Origin: Heyndrickxia acidicola
GTDB taxonomy: Bacteria > Bacillota > Bacilli > Bacillales > Bacillaceae_C
DNA length: 64,000 nt
Reading direction: 5' to 3'
Assembly (NCBI RefSeq): GCF_001636425.1
Contig: NZ_KV440953.1
Location: 1,066,847-1,130,846, forward strand
Made by a program: the position numbers and the translations under genes
In this document: positions 32,893-42,043 of the stretch, piece by piece
How positions within the stretch are numbered: position 1 is the first letter of the stretch
Layout: the number at the start of each line of letters is the position of its first letter
The notes under the pieces: generated by a model
What the model saw: the letters and a program-made list of their open reading frames with translations, nothing else
Databases searched by the model: none
What the model was told of the DNA's origin: nothing

Positions 32893-33438
32893 TTATTCCT
32901 CATATAAAAGTAAATCAGAGCTTTTTAATACCTCTAAATAAGAATGAATTTCTTGTTTACTCCTTAAAGCAATGATTTTCTTTTTAGAATCTAGAGCTTG
33001 AAAAGACTGAAATCGCTCATTCATTTTTTTCTTTCTTGAATAGTAAGTAGTATAAATAAACTTAATGAAGCCCCAATCTAATTTTTCTTTACAGCCCTCC
33101 CTCATATCTGGCCGTGTCTTACCTATATTCATAATCCATCTCTTTACAACCCGAAACAGGCAAACATGGAGCGGAAGTTCTAAATATATCAATGTATCCG
33201 CCTGTTCTGCACGTATGTGAAAAGTATTATTGTAATTCCCTTCTATAATCCATAATGCTTGCCCTACAATTTCCTGTTGTGCTTTTGAAAATTCCTCTAA
33301 TGAGGTTTCTACCCACCCTGGCTTCCAATATAAAGAATCTAAATGATAAACAGGAATTTTTAAAGATTTCCCTAAATTTCGTGCAAAGGTTGACTTACCT
33401 ACACCTGGTGAAATCCCAATTACCATAATTCGTTTCAC
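32893..33438 (-). CDS. P-loop kinase-like protein (FlaR/topology-modulation type)
   Basis: A 181-residue ATPase/kinase-fold protein: Walker A GISPGVGKST at residues 8-17, LDSLYWKPGW (about 34-43) as in FlaR-like and adenylate-kinase-like proteins, IIEGNYNNTF and a lid-like basic stretch ending KEKLDWGFIKFI. These are annotated as DNA topology modulation proteins, but the biochemistry is unproven; nucleotide kinase activity is plausible. It starts at GTG 33436-33438 behind GAAGGTG. Single gene. Confidence 0.75.
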   Translation of the reverse strand: MKRIMVIGISPGVGKSTFARNLGKSLKIPVYHLDSLYWKPGWVETSLEEFSKAQQEIVGQALWIIEGNYNNTFHIRAEQADTLIYLELPLHVCLFRVVKRWIMNIGKTRPDMREGCKEKLDWGFIKFIYTTYYSRKKKMNERFQSFQALDSKKKIIALRSKQEIHSYLEVLKSSDLLLYEE

Positions 33439-33714
33439 ACATTCACCTTCTTTTTTAGTTCGAAAAGCTTTAGATAAAAGTTTTCAAAAATAAAAGTAAA
33501 ACAATGCTTCCAATATCTTAAGTTCTACATAAGAATACTTATTCCTGTTTTACTTATGCCAATTATTACTTGAATTCTAAAAGGCACTCTTACAAAATTA
33601 TATAGTGTCTTTTAAATTTATTTTGGTGTCTTGATGACATTCTCAACGGTTATTTTAAATTCCTTTTTTGGCTAATTCTAATATATTTGGCAAAACTCCG
33701 CACTTCCAAAAATG

Positions 33715-33748
33715 AAAAAATCCGCCAAGTGTTCCCACAAGGCGGATA
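33715..33748 (-). terminator. Terminator of the ytbD-ytbE unit
   Basis: On the minus strand ATCCGCC and GGCGGAT close a hairpin with an inner TTGTG/CACTT stem part, followed by six T, 12 nt after the ytbE stop. Confidence 0.85.
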
Positions 33749-33759
33749 TCTGGAATTAA

Positions 33760-34599
33760 TTAAAAATCAAAATGATCAGGATCTGGACCAATTCGTGTAT
33801 TTTCGTTTAACTCATCTATTCTTTTCATTTCTTCTTTTGATAATGAAAAGTCAAACACAGCAGCATTTTCAGCAATTCTTTCTGGTTTTGTTGATTTAGG
33901 AATGGTAATTACCTGATGCTGAAGATCCCATCTAATGATAATTTGAGCTACTGATTTTTGGTGATGAGCCGCAATTTCCTTCAGCACTTTATTATCCAAA
34001 AGCTTTCCTTGCATTAGCGGAGACCATGCTTCCAACTGGATGTTATGTTCCTGACAATATTCACGCAGGTCTTTTTGTATTAAGCGCGGATGGAATTCAA
34101 CTTGGTTCACGACCGGAACTATTTCAGCATTCTTCATTAATTCCTCTAAATGATGAATCTGGAAATTACTAACGCCGATCGCCTTTACTTTTCCTTGTTT
34201 ATATAGGGTTTCGAGAGCTTTCCAGGCCTCTTTGTATTTTCCTTCTACCGGCCAATGAATTAAATACAGGTCTAAATACTCTAAATCAAGCTTTTTTAAG
34301 CTTGTTTCATACGCAGCAAGCGTTTCTTCATAACCAAGATCAGAATTCCATACTTTAGAAGTGATAAACAAATCGTCTCTTTTAAGACCAACTGCTTTCA
34401 AACCTTCTTTTATGCCCTTCCCAACACTCTCTTCATTTTCATAAATAGCGGCCGTATCAATACTGCGATAGCCTTTAACAATAGCTGTTCTTACAGCATC
34501 TACTAATTCCTTTCCTTCTTTCACTTGGAAGACCCCAAGCCCCATCCATGGCATCTTCGCACCATTATTCAGTACTGCAGTATCCTGTAAACTTTTCAT
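33760..34599 (-). CDS. ytbE: Aldo/keto reductase YtbE
   Basis: A 279-residue AKR with the full tetrad: Asp and Tyr in YRSIDTAAIYENEE, Lys in FITSKVWN, His in LYLIHWP. It matches B. subtilis YtbE through to the C-terminal RIGPDPDHFDF. YtbE/YvgN enzymes reduce glyoxals and aldehydes with NADPH. GGAGGT is 7 nt before ATG. It follows ytbD by 114 nt on the same strand, and the divergent ytcD-like regulator completes the locus known from B. subtilis. Confidence 0.9.
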   Translation of the reverse strand: MKSLQDTAVLNNGAKMPWMGLGVFQVKEGKELVDAVRTAIVKGYRSIDTAAIYENEESVGKGIKEGLKAVGLKRDDLFITSKVWNSDLGYEETLAAYETSLKKLDLEYLDLYLIHWPVEGKYKEAWKALETLYKQGKVKAIGVSNFQIHHLEELMKNAEIVPVVNQVEFHPRLIQKDLREYCQEHNIQLEAWSPLMQGKLLDNKVLKEIAAHHQKSVAQIIIRWDLQHQVITIPKSTKPERIAENAAVFDFSLSKEEMKRIDELNENTRIGPDPDHFDF

Positions 34600-34713
34600 C
34601 TTCTTTACCTCCGCTAACTTAAAATTTATTATCTAATTTTGAATCAAGTAATCGGAGCGCATGTCGATTTCCTAATTACCAGAGAGTGAAACCTTCATCA
34701 AGGTCAAGCTGAT

Positions 34714-35916
34714 TTAATTTTGAATTTGTGTAACCATTTGGTCTTTTCTTTCCAACGAGCGGCTGATGCCTGTCAGGATTACGGCACCGCCCACCATCAC
34801 CGCTCCTACCCATGGTGTATGAATAAGTCCGATTGAATTTGTAATAAGGCCACCAACATATGCGCCAATGGCTATTCCGGCATTAAACGCAGCAATATTT
34901 ACTGCAGAAGCTACATCAACTGCTCCAGGTACATATCTTTGTGCAAGCATGACAACGTACACCTGAAGTCCTGGCACATTCATAAATGCCATTAATCCCA
35001 TTAAAAGGATGGTAATTAAACCGGCTATTTTAAATGGAGCTGTGAAGAATAAAATCAATAGAATGATGGCTTGGATAATAAACATATAAAACAACGAACC
35101 TATAGGATTTCGATTAGACAGTTTCCCTCCAATCATATTTCCTAGGGCAATCGCTACACCGTAAACGAGCAGAATCACTGCGACTAAACCAGGGGCAAAG
35201 CCTGTTACATGCTGGAGTAATGGAGATAAATACGTAAAGACAACAAATGTACCTCCATAACCTAGCGCGGTGATAATAAATACAAGAAGCAGTCTGCCAT
35301 TTTTAATTAATTTAAATTGATCTTGAAATGATGTCTTTGTCCCTTTTCTAAGATCGGATGGCACAAGGAAACTGTTTGCAATCAGCGCAATCACCCCGAC
35401 AATTATGATCACTAAAAAGGCAAGTCTCCAGCCAAATTGCTGGCCAATAAATGTTCCAAATGGAACGCCTGTTACGGTTGCTACTGTAAGCCCGGTGAAC
35501 ATAATTGAAATGGCACTCGCACGGCGGTTTTCTGGTACAAGGTCAGCAGCGATGGTTGAACCGATAGACATAAATACACCATGTGAAAAAGCTGAAATAA
35601 CACGGCCGATTAAGAGAACTTCAATCGATGAAGCGGATAATGCAATCGTATTACCTATTATAAAAACAATCATAATCCACAAAAGCAGCGTTTTTCTATT
35701 CATTGTGGATGTTAAAGAAGTCAATATAGGTGCTCCAAACATAACGCCTAGAGCGTACAACGAAACCGTCAGACCGGCAGTTGTGACCGGAATGTGTAAA
35801 TCATTAGATATAAGAGGCAGCAGCCCCACACTGATAAATTCAGTTGTACCGATGGCAAAAGCACTAACGGCTAGTGCCAGCAAAGCAAAGGTACTTCTTT
35901 TTTTATCTAAAACCAT
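34714..35916 (-). CDS. ytbD: MFS transporter YtbD
   Basis: A 400-residue 12-helix MFS protein of the DHA1 drug-exporter type, starting MVLDKKRSTFALLALAVSAF with AIGTTEFISVGLLP in helix 1 and GVMFGAPILTSLTS at loop 2-3. Location and sequence type match YtbD. It probably expels a toxic metabolite or drug whose carbonyl derivative ytbE reduces; the substrate is unknown. GGAGG is 8 nt before ATG. Confidence 0.85.
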   Translation of the reverse strand: MVLDKKRSTFALLALAVSAFAIGTTEFISVGLLPLISNDLHIPVTTAGLTVSLYALGVMFGAPILTSLTSTMNRKTLLLWIMIVFIIGNTIALSASSIEVLLIGRVISAFSHGVFMSIGSTIAADLVPENRRASAISIMFTGLTVATVTGVPFGTFIGQQFGWRLAFLVIIIVGVIALIANSFLVPSDLRKGTKTSFQDQFKLIKNGRLLLVFIITALGYGGTFVVFTYLSPLLQHVTGFAPGLVAVILLVYGVAIALGNMIGGKLSNRNPIGSLFYMFIIQAIILLILFFTAPFKIAGLITILLMGLMAFMNVPGLQVYVVMLAQRYVPGAVDVASAVNIAAFNAGIAIGAYVGGLITNSIGLIHTPWVGAVMVGGAVILTGISRSLERKDQMVTQIQN

Positions 35917-36059
35917 TTAGTAAAACCTCCTTAATTTGTGTAATAACTTTTTTAAAAGAAATGCTATTTATAAATTGCTAGTTTTATCGGCCTGCAAATG
36001 TTATTATGTAGTATATCAACCAATTAGAAAAGTACGCACTTAAAAGTAATGAAGGCACC

Positions 36060-36082
36060 AAAAAGTTATATAGGCACTTTTT
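36060..36082. promoter_or_regulatory. Candidate HxlR operator
   Basis: AAAAAGT-N9-ACTTTTT in the ytbD/ytcD intergenic region, with GGCAC repeated at 36054-36058 and 36073-36077. It sits about 25 nt before the ytcD ATG and upstream of ytbD, where an autoregulating HxlR repressor should bind. Confidence 0.45.
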
Positions 36083-36106
36083 AGTTCCTATAAAGGAGGT
36101 CTTTCT

Positions 36107-36481
36107 ATGCAAAAAAAGAAATACAACATATCTGTTGAAGCAACATTAGAAGTAATTGGCGGTAAATGGAAGTGTGTTATTCTTTGCCACCTAACTCATG
36201 GAAAAAAAAGAACAAGTGAGCTTAAACGGCTCATGCCAAATATTACACAGAAAATGCTGACGCAGCAGCTGCGGGAGCTTGAAGAAGACGGAGTCATTAA
36301 TCGTATCGTGTACAACCAGATTCCCCCTAAAGTGGAGTATGAGCTAAGTGAATACGGAAAATCGCTGGAAAGTATTTTAAACTCTTTATGTGCCTGGGGG
36401 GAAAAGCACATAACAAAAGTTTATGGAGACAAATTTTCAGTATTAGAAGAGAGCGTACTGAACGATAAGCTAAAATCATAA
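36107..36481 (+). CDS. ytcD: HxlR-family regulator YtcD
   Basis: A 124-residue winged-helix protein with the HxlR signature: ATLEVIGGKWKCVILCHLTH near the N-terminus and RTSELKRLMPNITQKMLTQQ as recognition region, with the beta-wing VYNQIPPKVEYELSEYG. Cys21 and Cys24 or nearby Cys could sense electrophiles as in other HxlR proteins. It is divergent from ytbD-ytbE, the arrangement of B. subtilis ytcD. GGAGGT is 7 nt before ATG. Confidence 0.85.
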   Translation: MQKKKYNISVEATLEVIGGKWKCVILCHLTHGKKRTSELKRLMPNITQKMLTQQLRELEEDGVINRIVYNQIPPKVEYELSEYGKSLESILNSLCAWGEKHITKVYGDKFSVLEESVLNDKLKS

Positions 36482-36497
36482 AAGAAGAAAGTAAAGA

Positions 36498-36546
36498 AGC
36501 ACCTTAAATTGTAAGATGAATCTTACAATTGAGGTGCTGTTTTATT
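36498..36546 (+). terminator. Long-stem terminator of ytcD
   Basis: AGCACCT/AGGTGCT and TTGTAAGAT/ATCTTACAA stack into one 40-nt hairpin followed by GTTTTATTT. Confidence 0.85.
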
Positions 36547-36846
36547 TCTAGATGGATGAAATTACTATAGTTGAGAAGGTAAAGCAACACTTCTCAAAAG
36601 AATTTCGAATCTTAGATTTGTTTCTTTAGAATAGAAAAAAGCTGCAGTTTACCAATTAACATCCTGCTGTTTGAAATATTGCTTTTTATATCCGTTTCCA
36701 AAGCACAGACTCCCGATAATTAGTTACATTTCCATTTTTTCGAGAGATTTAGCTCCAAATAAGCTTCTTGCTGATAAAGAAAGAGGGCTTCCAAGATCTC
36801 ATAATATTTTCTTAAAAGAACATATTATAAATGAAGGAGTGAGGAG
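36547..36846. other. 300-nt spacer
   Basis: No gene or repeat is supported. It should hold the promoter of the membrane protein gene at 36847. Confidence 0.4.
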
Positions 36847-37329
36847 ATGAAGGATAGAAAAATTTTAAACGTCATTACATTACTAGGTATTTTAGGATGG
36901 GGATTTTTATTTCGGAGAAAGGGAGACATAAAAGACTGGTTTCTCGTTTATCTCTTTAAAACATTAGTGTCTACCTTGTTAGACGAGCCAATAATAAGGA
37001 AAAAATTAGTAAAATACCCACATCGTTATTTTCCTAATTTCTTTGATTCAAACATTGTATTTCTTTATATTTTATTTCCATTGACATGCGTCATTTTTAA
37101 TCAATTCACATATCGAATGAAGCCAATCAAAATTTTTTTTAGTGTCATTCTTTTTAGCGGTCCCATGGCATTTACAGAAAGCTTGCTGGAAAAAAACACG
37201 GACTTAGTAAAGTACAGCAGGAAATGGAATGGATTTTACTCATTCGTTGCGCTATCTTTTTCATTTTTGATTGTTAGATTGCTTACAGGAATGGTACGGT
37301 TGATAGCAAAAAACAGAAGATACCTATAA
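36847..37329 (+). CDS. CBO0543-like integral membrane protein
   Basis: A 160-residue protein with about four hydrophobic helices (near 33-47, 69-87, 98-113, 131-150) and charged ends. Its start, with WGFLFRRKGDIKDWFLVYLF, is typical of the CBO0543 family of Firmicutes membrane proteins of unknown function. GGAG is 7 nt before ATG. It stands alone and is convergent with the next gene. Confidence 0.7.
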   Translation: MKDRKILNVITLLGILGWGFLFRRKGDIKDWFLVYLFKTLVSTLLDEPIIRKKLVKYPHRYFPNFFDSNIVFLYILFPLTCVIFNQFTYRMKPIKIFFSVILFSGPMAFTESLLEKNTDLVKYSRKWNGFYSFVALSFSFLIVRLLTGMVRLIAKNRRYL

Positions 37330-37404
37330 TGAGCATAGGAATTGAACTTCATTGTTCTCTACTACGTCATTGGTATCTTTATGGACATAACAGCATGTAT
37401 AGAG

Positions 37405-38061
37405 TTATTTTTTTACAAAAAAAGCATTTGCCATTGTCTTTATCATTGAATCCGTTTCTTTGTGCCTGCTGACTTTCTTTAAAAAAGGAAAATCTTTTGG
37501 AATGACCTTTATTTTTGCCAGAGGCTTCACTTCTTGCTCACAGACCCATTCATTCTTTATCCCGCCTTGTTTAAAGAGTTTTTTAGGCAGTACATAAATC
37601 GTTCCTTTTGTCCAAACATCATGATTAGAACCCTGATCAATTGAAAAATAATAATAACGTTTTACACCTTTTCTGGCAGGTATACTTATACATAAATTCC
37701 TTAAAGAATGAACAGCATTTCGATTGACAACAGCAAAAAACAAGGACCATATACCATCAGATGATGCGAAGACTGCTTTAATCGGCTTACCTGAGAAAAG
37801 GGCACTTTCTCTTGGCTCAAAGCTTGTAATCTCTGGATGATTCGAGCCATGAATTAAGACAGCTTTTTTTTCAATAATGTAATTCAAAAACATATATATT
37901 GGGTAGCTGCTACTATGGGAAGATAAAGTACTTTCCCCTGATTCAATCAATTTTTGATACAACCGATCAAACTCAACTATCGCATCTTGAGTTAAGGGTA
38001 TTTCATCCATCTTAAGTAAGCGGGATATAGTAAGAACCCATATTTTTAAAAAATTAACCAT
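37405..38061 (-). CDS. 218-residue protein of unknown function behind a T-box-like leader
   Basis: A soluble protein with conserved-looking motifs VLIHGSNHPEITSFEPRES, FSGKPIKAVFASSDGIWSLF and YYYFSIDQGSNHD. The HGSN and xFEPR elements recall ADP-ribosyltransferase-like or RNA-2'-phosphotransferase-like folds, but I cannot assign a family. GAGAGGAGG is 5 nt before ATG. The leader contains a T-box antiterminator sequence and a hairpin 45-75 nt upstream, so expression may be, or once was, tied to uncharged tRNA. Confidence 0.6.
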   Translation of the reverse strand: MVNFLKIWVLTISRLLKMDEIPLTQDAIVEFDRLYQKLIESGESTLSSHSSSYPIYMFLNYIIEKKAVLIHGSNHPEITSFEPRESALFSGKPIKAVFASSDGIWSLFFAVVNRNAVHSLRNLCISIPARKGVKRYYYFSIDQGSNHDVWTKGTIYVLPKKLFKQGGIKNEWVCEQEVKPLAKIKVIPKDFPFLKKVSRHKETDSMIKTMANAFFVKK

Positions 38062-38105
38062 TCTTTCCTCCTCTCAGTGATTGGTCACAGCCACTTGCTG
38101 GAAGT

Positions 38106-38137
38106 AAAGAAAACATCCGCGGTACCACCAACGGATG
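38106..38137 (-). promoter_or_regulatory. T-box antiterminator sequence with attenuator-like hairpin
   Basis: The minus strand reads TTGGTGGTACCGCG (38118-38131), the T-box consensus. CATCCG and CGGATG flank it and are followed by TTTTCTTT, so it can fold into a terminator-like stem. A complete Stem I with specifier loop is not recognisable upstream, so this may be a truncated riboswitch. Confidence 0.5.
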
Positions 38138-38431
38138 GACATTTTTTGGGCATTACTGAATTCCTGTCCAGAATAGCACTGTTTGAATTGTACGTGTCTA
38201 CGGACTGATGATGAAAATATCATTCTTATGTACAGGGGATGTTTCTATCCGTTGCCTTGCTTAATCCTGTCCCTTTTCAGTAAGAGAAGGATCGATCATC
38301 TGGAGGATTTATTGTGCGTTCCCCCTGTGCATGCCGAACAAATATAAGCTCCATTTCCAAACATCCTCATTTTACTTATTGAGAAAAAGCCAGCTAACAC
38401 GTCCTTCAATCAAAGAGATGGCCATACTAGT
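38138..38431. other. Leader/spacer upstream of the T-box sequence
   Basis: On the minus strand this would form the upstream part of a T-box leader (about 200 nt), but I see neither the usual AGTA bulge nor a clear specifier loop. No gene is present. Confidence 0.35.
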
Positions 38432-38967
38432 TTAAAATGAATATCTTCCTTTATACTCTTCATAATCCAGTACTTCCATGACACTTGACCAATGTAAAAC
38501 TGTCCCTACAAAATCACGAATCTTGAGCCCCTTCATTTTATAAGTATCCTCTGTATTCATCGTTCCCGTTGCGTCTTTTATAAAGGTTACGTTATACCCT
38601 CTGTCAAAAGCTGAAATTGATGTAAACATACAAAAAAATTCTGTCTCAAATCCAGTGATAAATAGATGCTGTATGCCCAGTTCCGACAACAGATCAGCAA
38701 GTTCGGTTTGAAAAAAGGAGCTTGGCGTTCGTTTTTCAATAATATGGTCTGCATACTCTTTTAAACTTAACTGCTGTGGATGTCTGCGCCAACTGATTTT
38801 TCATAAAGCTGGCTTTCTTCATTGTCATCTAAATGTTTAACAAAGATAACAGGAGAACCCTGATGCTTAAAATCCTTAATTACTCTTTCAATCTTTGCTA
38901 TTTCTTCTTGAAAATCTCCAAAATTCACGATACCATTTTGAGCATCAATTACCAAGAGGGCCTTCAT
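38432..38967 (-). pseudogene. Isochorismatase-family cysteine hydrolase, frameshifted
   Basis: The first part starts at ATG 38967 behind AGGTG with MKALLVIDAQNGIVNF (catalytic Asp) and VIFVKHLDDNE (Lys); it stops at 38767. The continuation in another frame, LKEYADHIIEKRTPSSFFQT and on to FITGFETEFFCMFTSISAFD with the nucleophilic Cys, runs to 38432. One shift near 38775 accounts for the break and all catalytic residues survive. Relatives hydrolyse isochorismate, nicotinamide or ureidoacrylate. True pseudogene or sequencing error cannot be separated here. Confidence 0.75.
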
Positions 38968-39215
38968 ACCTTACACCTGCTTTCTTAATCATTAAGAGTA
39001 ATTCTCTTTTATCTTCGTGTTTCCCTTCATTTTCACCGAAAAAAAAGTGGCGGATTCTCTAAAATACGCCAGATACTGTAACATTAGTCTTCAACAGCAC
39101 AGGTCATAACTGGTAATCGTAAGCTGGACTTTTTAGAGGATGATATATTAATCAAATGCACGATATGGTAACAGTAGAATCCTGCTATTCAGCTGGCTAA
39201 TCATCGCTCATAATA

Positions 39216-39247
39216 AAACCGGGGCTACAGTAAGCGGCACCCGGTCT
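39216..39247 (-). terminator. Terminator of the ABC transporter operon
   Basis: On the minus strand ACCGGG and CCCGGT pair, followed by TTTATTAT, 10 nt after the stop of the binding-protein gene. Confidence 0.75.
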
Positions 39248-39256
39248 TGATACGCA

Positions 39257-40318
39257 CTATTTCGCTTTATCAACAAATTCGTTAGTGTAGGTCTTGCTTA
39301 AATCAACACTTTTTACTTCTGGTTTAAAAGAAGAAAGTATCTTTTGTACATTTTCTGGAACCCCGGTTGGCATGACTCCATCCTTCGTAAACATTGGAAG
39401 CTGGCCTTTCAACGCTTGTATATAGAGATTTTTGTTGCCAGCGTAGTATTCTGTTGGCATCATATCAGCAATTTCTTCAGGAGTATGGGTGCTCATCCAT
39501 TTCAGCGTTTTTACATAGGCATTCGCAAGCTTTTGTACAATAGCTTTATGCGAATTTACATAAGACGTTGTCATATAAAGACTGGTAGCCGCATAACCTC
39601 CTCCAAGCGCCTTAAACGCTGCAGCCTGATGGTTCATATCAACAAAGGAATAGGCTAAATGATCATTTACCAGCATAGATGCAGTTGGTTCGCTTGTAAC
39701 AGCAGCATCGATCTGACCATTTTTCATTGCAGCTATCAATGTATCTCCAGCACCGACTGGCACCGGTTTATATTCGTTTTCTTTTGCTCCGCCTTTTACA
39801 ACGTTATATGTGGCAAGCATATTAGTTGAGGAGCCGAGATCAGTTACGCCAATTTTTAGACCCTTTAAGTCAGCAAGCGTTTTTACTTTATTTTTCAACC
39901 GATTGGACACCATCAATGTTTCTCCTGGAACATCCGCCATCGTCACAACGTCTTCCACTTGTTTCCCTTTTGTTGCGAGATCCAGTGTATGGTCATAAAA
40001 ACCGCCTGCGCCATCAACTTGCCCTGCTAAAAGAGCTAATTCTGCGTCCTGGCCTGCACTTTCTTCAACAAGGGTTACTGTTAAGCCTTGATCTTTGTAA
40101 TAACCAAGCTTGTCTGCCAGCATATACGGGAGGTAAATAATTTTTTCTAATCCCCCTACCATGATGGAGACTTTGGAAGAAGAACCTGATCCAGATGCAC
40201 CTGATGAGCTTGATGAACTGGAAACAGTCGAGTTTGAAGAGCATCCAGCAAGAAGCATTGCCGCTACGGCTACGCCCGAAACACTTGCTGACATTTTTTT
40301 TATAGTCGTTTTTTTCAT
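39257..40318 (-). CDS. ABC transporter substrate-binding lipoprotein (NitT/TauT, NMT1-like)
   Basis: A 353-residue lipoprotein: signal peptide with lipobox LLAGC (Cys26), a Ser/Gly-rich linker to about 48, then an NMT1/SsuA-type periplasmic-binding domain (VGGLEKIIYLPYMLADKLGY, KGLKIGVTDLGSSTNM, SEPTASMLVND). It captures the ligand outside the membrane for the permease and ATPase encoded upstream. Ligands of this family include alkanesulfonates, taurine, pyrimidine precursors and aromatic acids; the sequence does not decide. GGGAGT precedes ATG. It is the last gene of a three-gene operon. Confidence 0.85.
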   Translation of the reverse strand: MKKTTIKKMSASVSGVAVAAMLLAGCSSNSTVSSSSSSSGASGSGSSSKVSIMVGGLEKIIYLPYMLADKLGYYKDQGLTVTLVEESAGQDAELALLAGQVDGAGGFYDHTLDLATKGKQVEDVVTMADVPGETLMVSNRLKNKVKTLADLKGLKIGVTDLGSSTNMLATYNVVKGGAKENEYKPVPVGAGDTLIAAMKNGQIDAAVTSEPTASMLVNDHLAYSFVDMNHQAAAFKALGGGYAATSLYMTTSYVNSHKAIVQKLANAYVKTLKWMSTHTPEEIADMMPTEYYAGNKNLYIQALKGQLPMFTKDGVMPTGVPENVQKILSSFKPEVKSVDLSKTYTNEFVDKAK

Positions 40319-40342
40319 TTCTACTCCCCCTAATAGTAATAT

Positions 40343-41182
40343 TTATTTTCGAATATAACGCCAAGCGATAAAACGTTTTTCAAGTTTCGAAACTCCCCAG
40401 TCAGCTATGAGCGCAGTAATCGATAGGATTAGCATTCCGGCAAAAACGCCTGTTGTATCGAACGCTCCTTTCGATTGGGCAATGAGATAACCAAGACCCT
40501 GTGTAGCTCCAACAAATTCACCGACAACCGCTCCAATTAAAGCAAAGCCAAAGCTGGAATGAAGACTTGATAGAATCCACGTAAGTGCAGAAGGAATAAT
40601 CACATGCTTTGCAAGCTGAAATTTAGAAGCCCCAAGAAGGCGAGCATTGTTAACCAGGTTTTGATCCACTTCCCTGACCCCCTGGAACGCATTAAAGAAA
40701 ACGATAAAGAAAGTAAGAACAAGCCCGGAAGCAACTTTAGATGACATTCCAAGTCCAAACCAAAGTATGAAGATTGGAACAAGGACTACGCGTGGAATTG
40801 CGTTAATCATTTTAATATAAGGTCCTAAAATAACGGAAAGAATTTCGTTTACCCCGAGCGCATATCCAAAGATAATGCCTAAAACACCCCCAAGAAGAAA
40901 AGAAAGGACTGTTTCTTCAAAGGTTACCCAAAATTGTAACCAAAGCGGGCCTGCTGTTGTCCCATTCAAGGCCCATGACCAAATGTGCTGGACAATCGCA
41001 ATTGGGCTCGAGAAAAAGAAAGGATCAATTATTTTCTTGTCAGAAAAATACTCCCAAGAGCCCATCAATACAATAAACAGACCGAGCTGCAAACTCAAAT
41101 TGCGAAAACGAATTTTGTATTTTTCTTTTCTCAACCGGGCTCGCCGTTCTACTACATCACTTGAGACTTCTAGCGTTTTCAT
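40343..41182 (-). CDS. ABC transporter permease (NitT/TauT type)
   Basis: A 279-residue BPD-transport permease with six predicted helices and the cytoplasmic EAA loop NARLLGASKFQLAKHVIIPS (about residues 184-203). It starts with GAGGTG 10 nt upstream, inside the end of the ATPase gene (26-nt overlap), so the two are translationally coupled. It pairs with the ATPase at 41157-42005 and the lipoprotein downstream. Confidence 0.85.
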   Translation of the reverse strand: MKTLEVSSDVVERRARLRKEKYKIRFRNLSLQLGLFIVLMGSWEYFSDKKIIDPFFFSSPIAIVQHIWSWALNGTTAGPLWLQFWVTFEETVLSFLLGGVLGIIFGYALGVNEILSVILGPYIKMINAIPRVVLVPIFILWFGLGMSSKVASGLVLTFFIVFFNAFQGVREVDQNLVNNARLLGASKFQLAKHVIIPSALTWILSSLHSSFGFALIGAVVGEFVGATQGLGYLIAQSKGAFDTTGVFAGMLILSITALIADWGVSKLEKRFIAWRYIRK

Positions 41183-42005
41183 AGCTGATCATCACCTCGT
41201 CCTTCAAATCTTCCCAAATTTGTTTGTGAATTTTCATAAATGCAGGATCAAAACTGATTTCGGCTACATTTCGCGGCCTCGGCAAATCAATTTGGTAATC
41301 CCCTTTAATCGTTGCTCCGGGCCCAGCCGTTAACACAATAACCCTGTCGCTTAAGGCAATCGCTTCTTCTAAATCGTGAGTGATAAAAAAGACGGATGCA
41401 GAGGTTTCCTCCCAGATGCGCAACAATTCATTTTCCATCAGATGTCTTGTGTGTACATCAAGGGCCGAGAACGATTCATCCATAAGAAGAATTTCAGGCT
41501 GGACAATTAAGCTTTGGGCCAGTGCGACCCGTTTTCTCATCCCCCCGGAAAGTTGGGAGGGATAATGGCTTTCAAAGCCTGTAAGCCCAACACGGGCAAT
41601 CCATTTACGAGCTTCCTTATAAGCCTCACCTTTGTTCGTTCCACGTAATCGTAAACCTAAGGAAACATTATCGATGACGGTCTTCCACGGAAAAGCATTT
41701 TCCGTTTGGAACACACAGGCTGCTCGAGGGTTGATTCCCTCTAACTTTTCCCCTGAAATAAGGACCTCCCCCTGTGAAGGCGGCTCAAAGCCTGCAATCA
41801 AGCTTAAAGTTGTGGATTTCCCACAGCCTGTGGGGCCAACAATGGAGACAAATTCTCCTTTTGAAATTTTTAAATCAATATTCCGCAATACGGTATGGAC
41901 TTCACCAGACGGCTTAATAAATTCCTTTGTAACCCCTTTCAATTCCATACTTGCCGGAATTAATTGAGTCTTGGCATGATACACCTTCTTTTCCGCTGCA
42001 CCCAC
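41157..42005 (-). CDS. ABC transporter ATP-binding protein (NitT/TauT type)
   Basis: A 282-residue ATPase with Walker A GPTGCGKST, Q-loop in CVFQTENAFPW, signature LSGGMRKRVALAQ, Walker B ILLMDES and the switch His in FFITHDLEEA. It is the first gene of the importer operon. GTG 42003-42005, 6 nt after a run of seven G, is the best start; a longer frame exists. A cre-like site lies just upstream at 42030-42043, and the divergent two-component system is the probable inducer. Confidence 0.85.
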   Translation of the reverse strand: MGAAEKKVYHAKTQLIPASMELKGVTKEFIKPSGEVHTVLRNIDLKISKGEFVSIVGPTGCGKSTTLSLIAGFEPPSQGEVLISGEKLEGINPRAACVFQTENAFPWKTVIDNVSLGLRLRGTNKGEAYKEARKWIARVGLTGFESHYPSQLSGGMRKRVALAQSLIVQPEILLMDESFSALDVHTRHLMENELLRIWEETSASVFFITHDLEEAIALSDRVIVLTAGPGATIKGDYQIDLPRPRNVAEISFDPAFMKIHKQIWEDLKDEVMISYENARSLK

Positions 42006-42029
42006 TTTATTCCCCCCCATTCCCACATT

Positions 42030-42043
42030 TGATAACGTTTACA
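42030..42043 (-). promoter_or_regulatory. Catabolite-responsive element (cre) candidate
   Basis: TGATAACGTTTACA fits the TGWNANCGNTNWCA consensus at all defined positions. It lies 25-38 nt upstream of the importer operon start, so CcpA could repress the importer when preferred sugars are present. Confidence 0.6.
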
